A stretch of 15,654 bases of DNA from Methanobacteriota archaeon (GTDB lineage: Archaea > Thermoplasmatota > Poseidoniia > Poseidoniales > Poseidoniaceae). The notes below the pieces were generated by a model, which saw only the letters and a program-made list of their open reading frames with translations, had not been told where the DNA came from and made no database searches. The stretch's first letter is position 1. Each line of letters begins with the position of its first letter. The DNA lies in contig PBHQ01000049.1 of assembly GCA_002719475.1 (NCBI GenBank), positions 1 to 15,654 of the forward strand, in the 5' to 3' direction. This document shows positions 15,139 to 15,654 of the stretch, piece after piece. A program made the translations under genes and the position numbers.

Positions 15139-15423
15139 ATGGTGAAAATGCCTAGACAAGTTAAACGCTACAGCCCCTCGGCTGGCAAGCATACTCTACA
15201 CACTGTCGAGAGAGTGAAGAAGAGAAGAGCCAGCGAATTGAAATGGGGTCAGCGCAGATTCCGTCGAGTCACTGCTGGATATCGAGGATTCCCCCGTCCC
15301 AAGCCCGATGGTAGGGAAAAGCCAACCAAGCGCGTCAACATTCTGTTCCGCTGTACTGAAACAGGTAAGGCTCACTATGCACCTTGTCAGCGCAGCAAGA
15401 AATTCGAACTCATAGACAAGTGA
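15139..15423 (+). CDS. rpl44e: Large ribosomal subunit protein eL42 (L44e), zinc site lost
   Basis: eL42 lies near the tRNA exit site of the archaeal/eukaryotic large subunit. The 94-residue length is normal. ASELKWGQRRFRR, GYRGFPRPKP and KPTKRVN are strong family segments. The zinc site is degenerate. The usual YCPxCxxHT reads YSPSAGKHT (Ser12 and Ala15 in place of Cys), and the usual CxECGKAH reads CTETGKAH (Cys72 kept, Thr75 replacing Cys). Only one of four ligands remains, plus an unrelated Cys83. I start at ATG 15139 because GGGGTG lies five bases upstream and the family usually begins MKMP; GTG 15142 and ATG 15148 are possible. It is first in a conserved archaeal operon, ten bases before eS27. 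Confidence 0.95.
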   Translation: MVKMPRQVKRYSPSAGKHTLHTVERVKKRRASELKWGQRRFRRVTAGYRGFPRPKPDGREKPTKRVNILFRCTETGKAHYAPCQRSKKFELIDK

Positions 15424-15433
15424 AGTGAAGATC

Positions 15434-15604
15434 ATGGCAAGTGGATTTCTCAAAGTTTCATGTCGCGATTGCGGCAATGAAGTTGTCATTTTCAAGAGAG
15501 CCACAACCACAATCGCTTGTGGAGTATGTGGAGCCACACTGGTACAACCTGCCGGAGGCAATGCAAAACTGGTCGGATGCACCATCGTTGAAGCCCTCCA
15601 GTGA
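15434..15604 (+). CDS. rps27e: Small ribosomal subunit protein eS27 (S27e)
   Basis: This 56-residue protein is a zinc-ribbon component of the archaeal 30S subunit. It begins MASGFLKVSCRDCGNEVVIF. Its four zinc ligands are intact in CRDCG (Cys10, Cys13) and CGVCG (Cys29, Cys32). ATTTIACGVCGATLVQPAGG is the typical core, and the protein ends KLVGCTIVEAL. It is slightly shorter than the usual 60-63 residues. ATG 15434 follows the eL42 stop by ten bases. The downstream aIF2-alpha ribosome-binding site begins right after its stop. Confidence 0.95.
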   Translation: MASGFLKVSCRDCGNEVVIFKRATTTIACGVCGATLVQPAGGNAKLVGCTIVEALQ

Positions 15605-15618
15605 AAGGAGGGATACAA

Positions 15619-15654
15619 TTGGCAGAGACTGAATTCCCAGAGGAAGGCGAATTG
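15619..15654 (+). CDS. aif2a: Translation initiation factor aIF2 alpha subunit, start only
   Basis: Only twelve codons are inside the window. TTG 15619 is preceded by GGAGGG at 15607-15612 with six bases of spacing. It opens a frame reading MAETEFPEEGEL, which matches the aIF2-alpha N-terminus (FPEEGELVV is the family hallmark leading into the S1 domain). The order eL42-eS27-aIF2-alpha is a widely conserved archaeal operon and supports the call. The factor is part of the heterotrimer that brings initiator tRNA to the small subunit. The TTG start is unusual but the ribosome-binding site is strong. Confidence 0.85.
   Translation, partial: MAETEFPEEGEL

Overview
The window looks like a piece of an archaeal chromosome, most likely a marine Thermoplasmatota-type euryarchaeon such as Marine Group II (Poseidoniales). 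That placement is inference. What the sequence shows is an archaeal translation set: eL42 (L44e), eS27, the start of aIF2-alpha, eL37 and the ribosome-recycling ATPase RLI/ABCE1. These sit beside a bacterial-style succinyl-CoA synthetase and bacterial-style squalene-synthesis genes. Genes are tightly packed: the only gaps above 100 bp are at about 4775-4931, 7357-7484 and 15006-15138. No rRNA, tRNA, CRISPR array or insertion sequence was seen.

Layout. Bases 1-1002 (minus) hold a sugar-nucleotide pyrophosphorylase that runs off the left edge. Divergent from it is sucC-sucD (about 1062-3229, plus), overlapping by one base. Converging on sucD with no spacer is a 514-residue two-zinc-ribbon protein (3230-4774, minus) with a long Gly/Pro/Arg tail encoded by a 30-bp tandem repeat. 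Next comes a plus-strand operon of hpnE, hpnC and hpnD homologues (4932-8699), the three-enzyme route from farnesyl diphosphate to squalene. It runs by overlap into a 1003-residue protein joining two receiver-like domains to a PEP synthase/PPDK ATP-binding domain (8657-11668). RLI follows (11722-13491), converging with no spacer on eL37 (13492-13671, minus). Upstream of eL37 on the minus strand is an overlapping pair of unrecognised membrane proteins (13759-15005). The window closes with the plus-strand eL42-eS27-aIF2-alpha operon.

How it fits together. Three functional groups stand out: central carbon metabolism (succinyl-CoA synthetase and perhaps the PEP/pyruvate-binding protein), isoprenoid/squalene synthesis (HpnC, HpnD, HpnE), and translation (ribosomal proteins, initiation and recycling).

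The most notable signals are in the translation genes. RLI has lost part of its [4Fe-4S] cysteine set, including one cluster-II ligand replaced by Arg. eL42 has lost three of its four zinc cysteines. Both proteins are otherwise well conserved, and eL37 and eS27 nearby keep their zinc ribbons. Other points are the receiver-PPDK_N fusion with no phospho-His domain, the repeat-encoded GGPSRGGPPG tail, an Arg in the FAD-binding glycine motif of HpnE, and two convergent gene pairs joined by the same TAATCA double stop.
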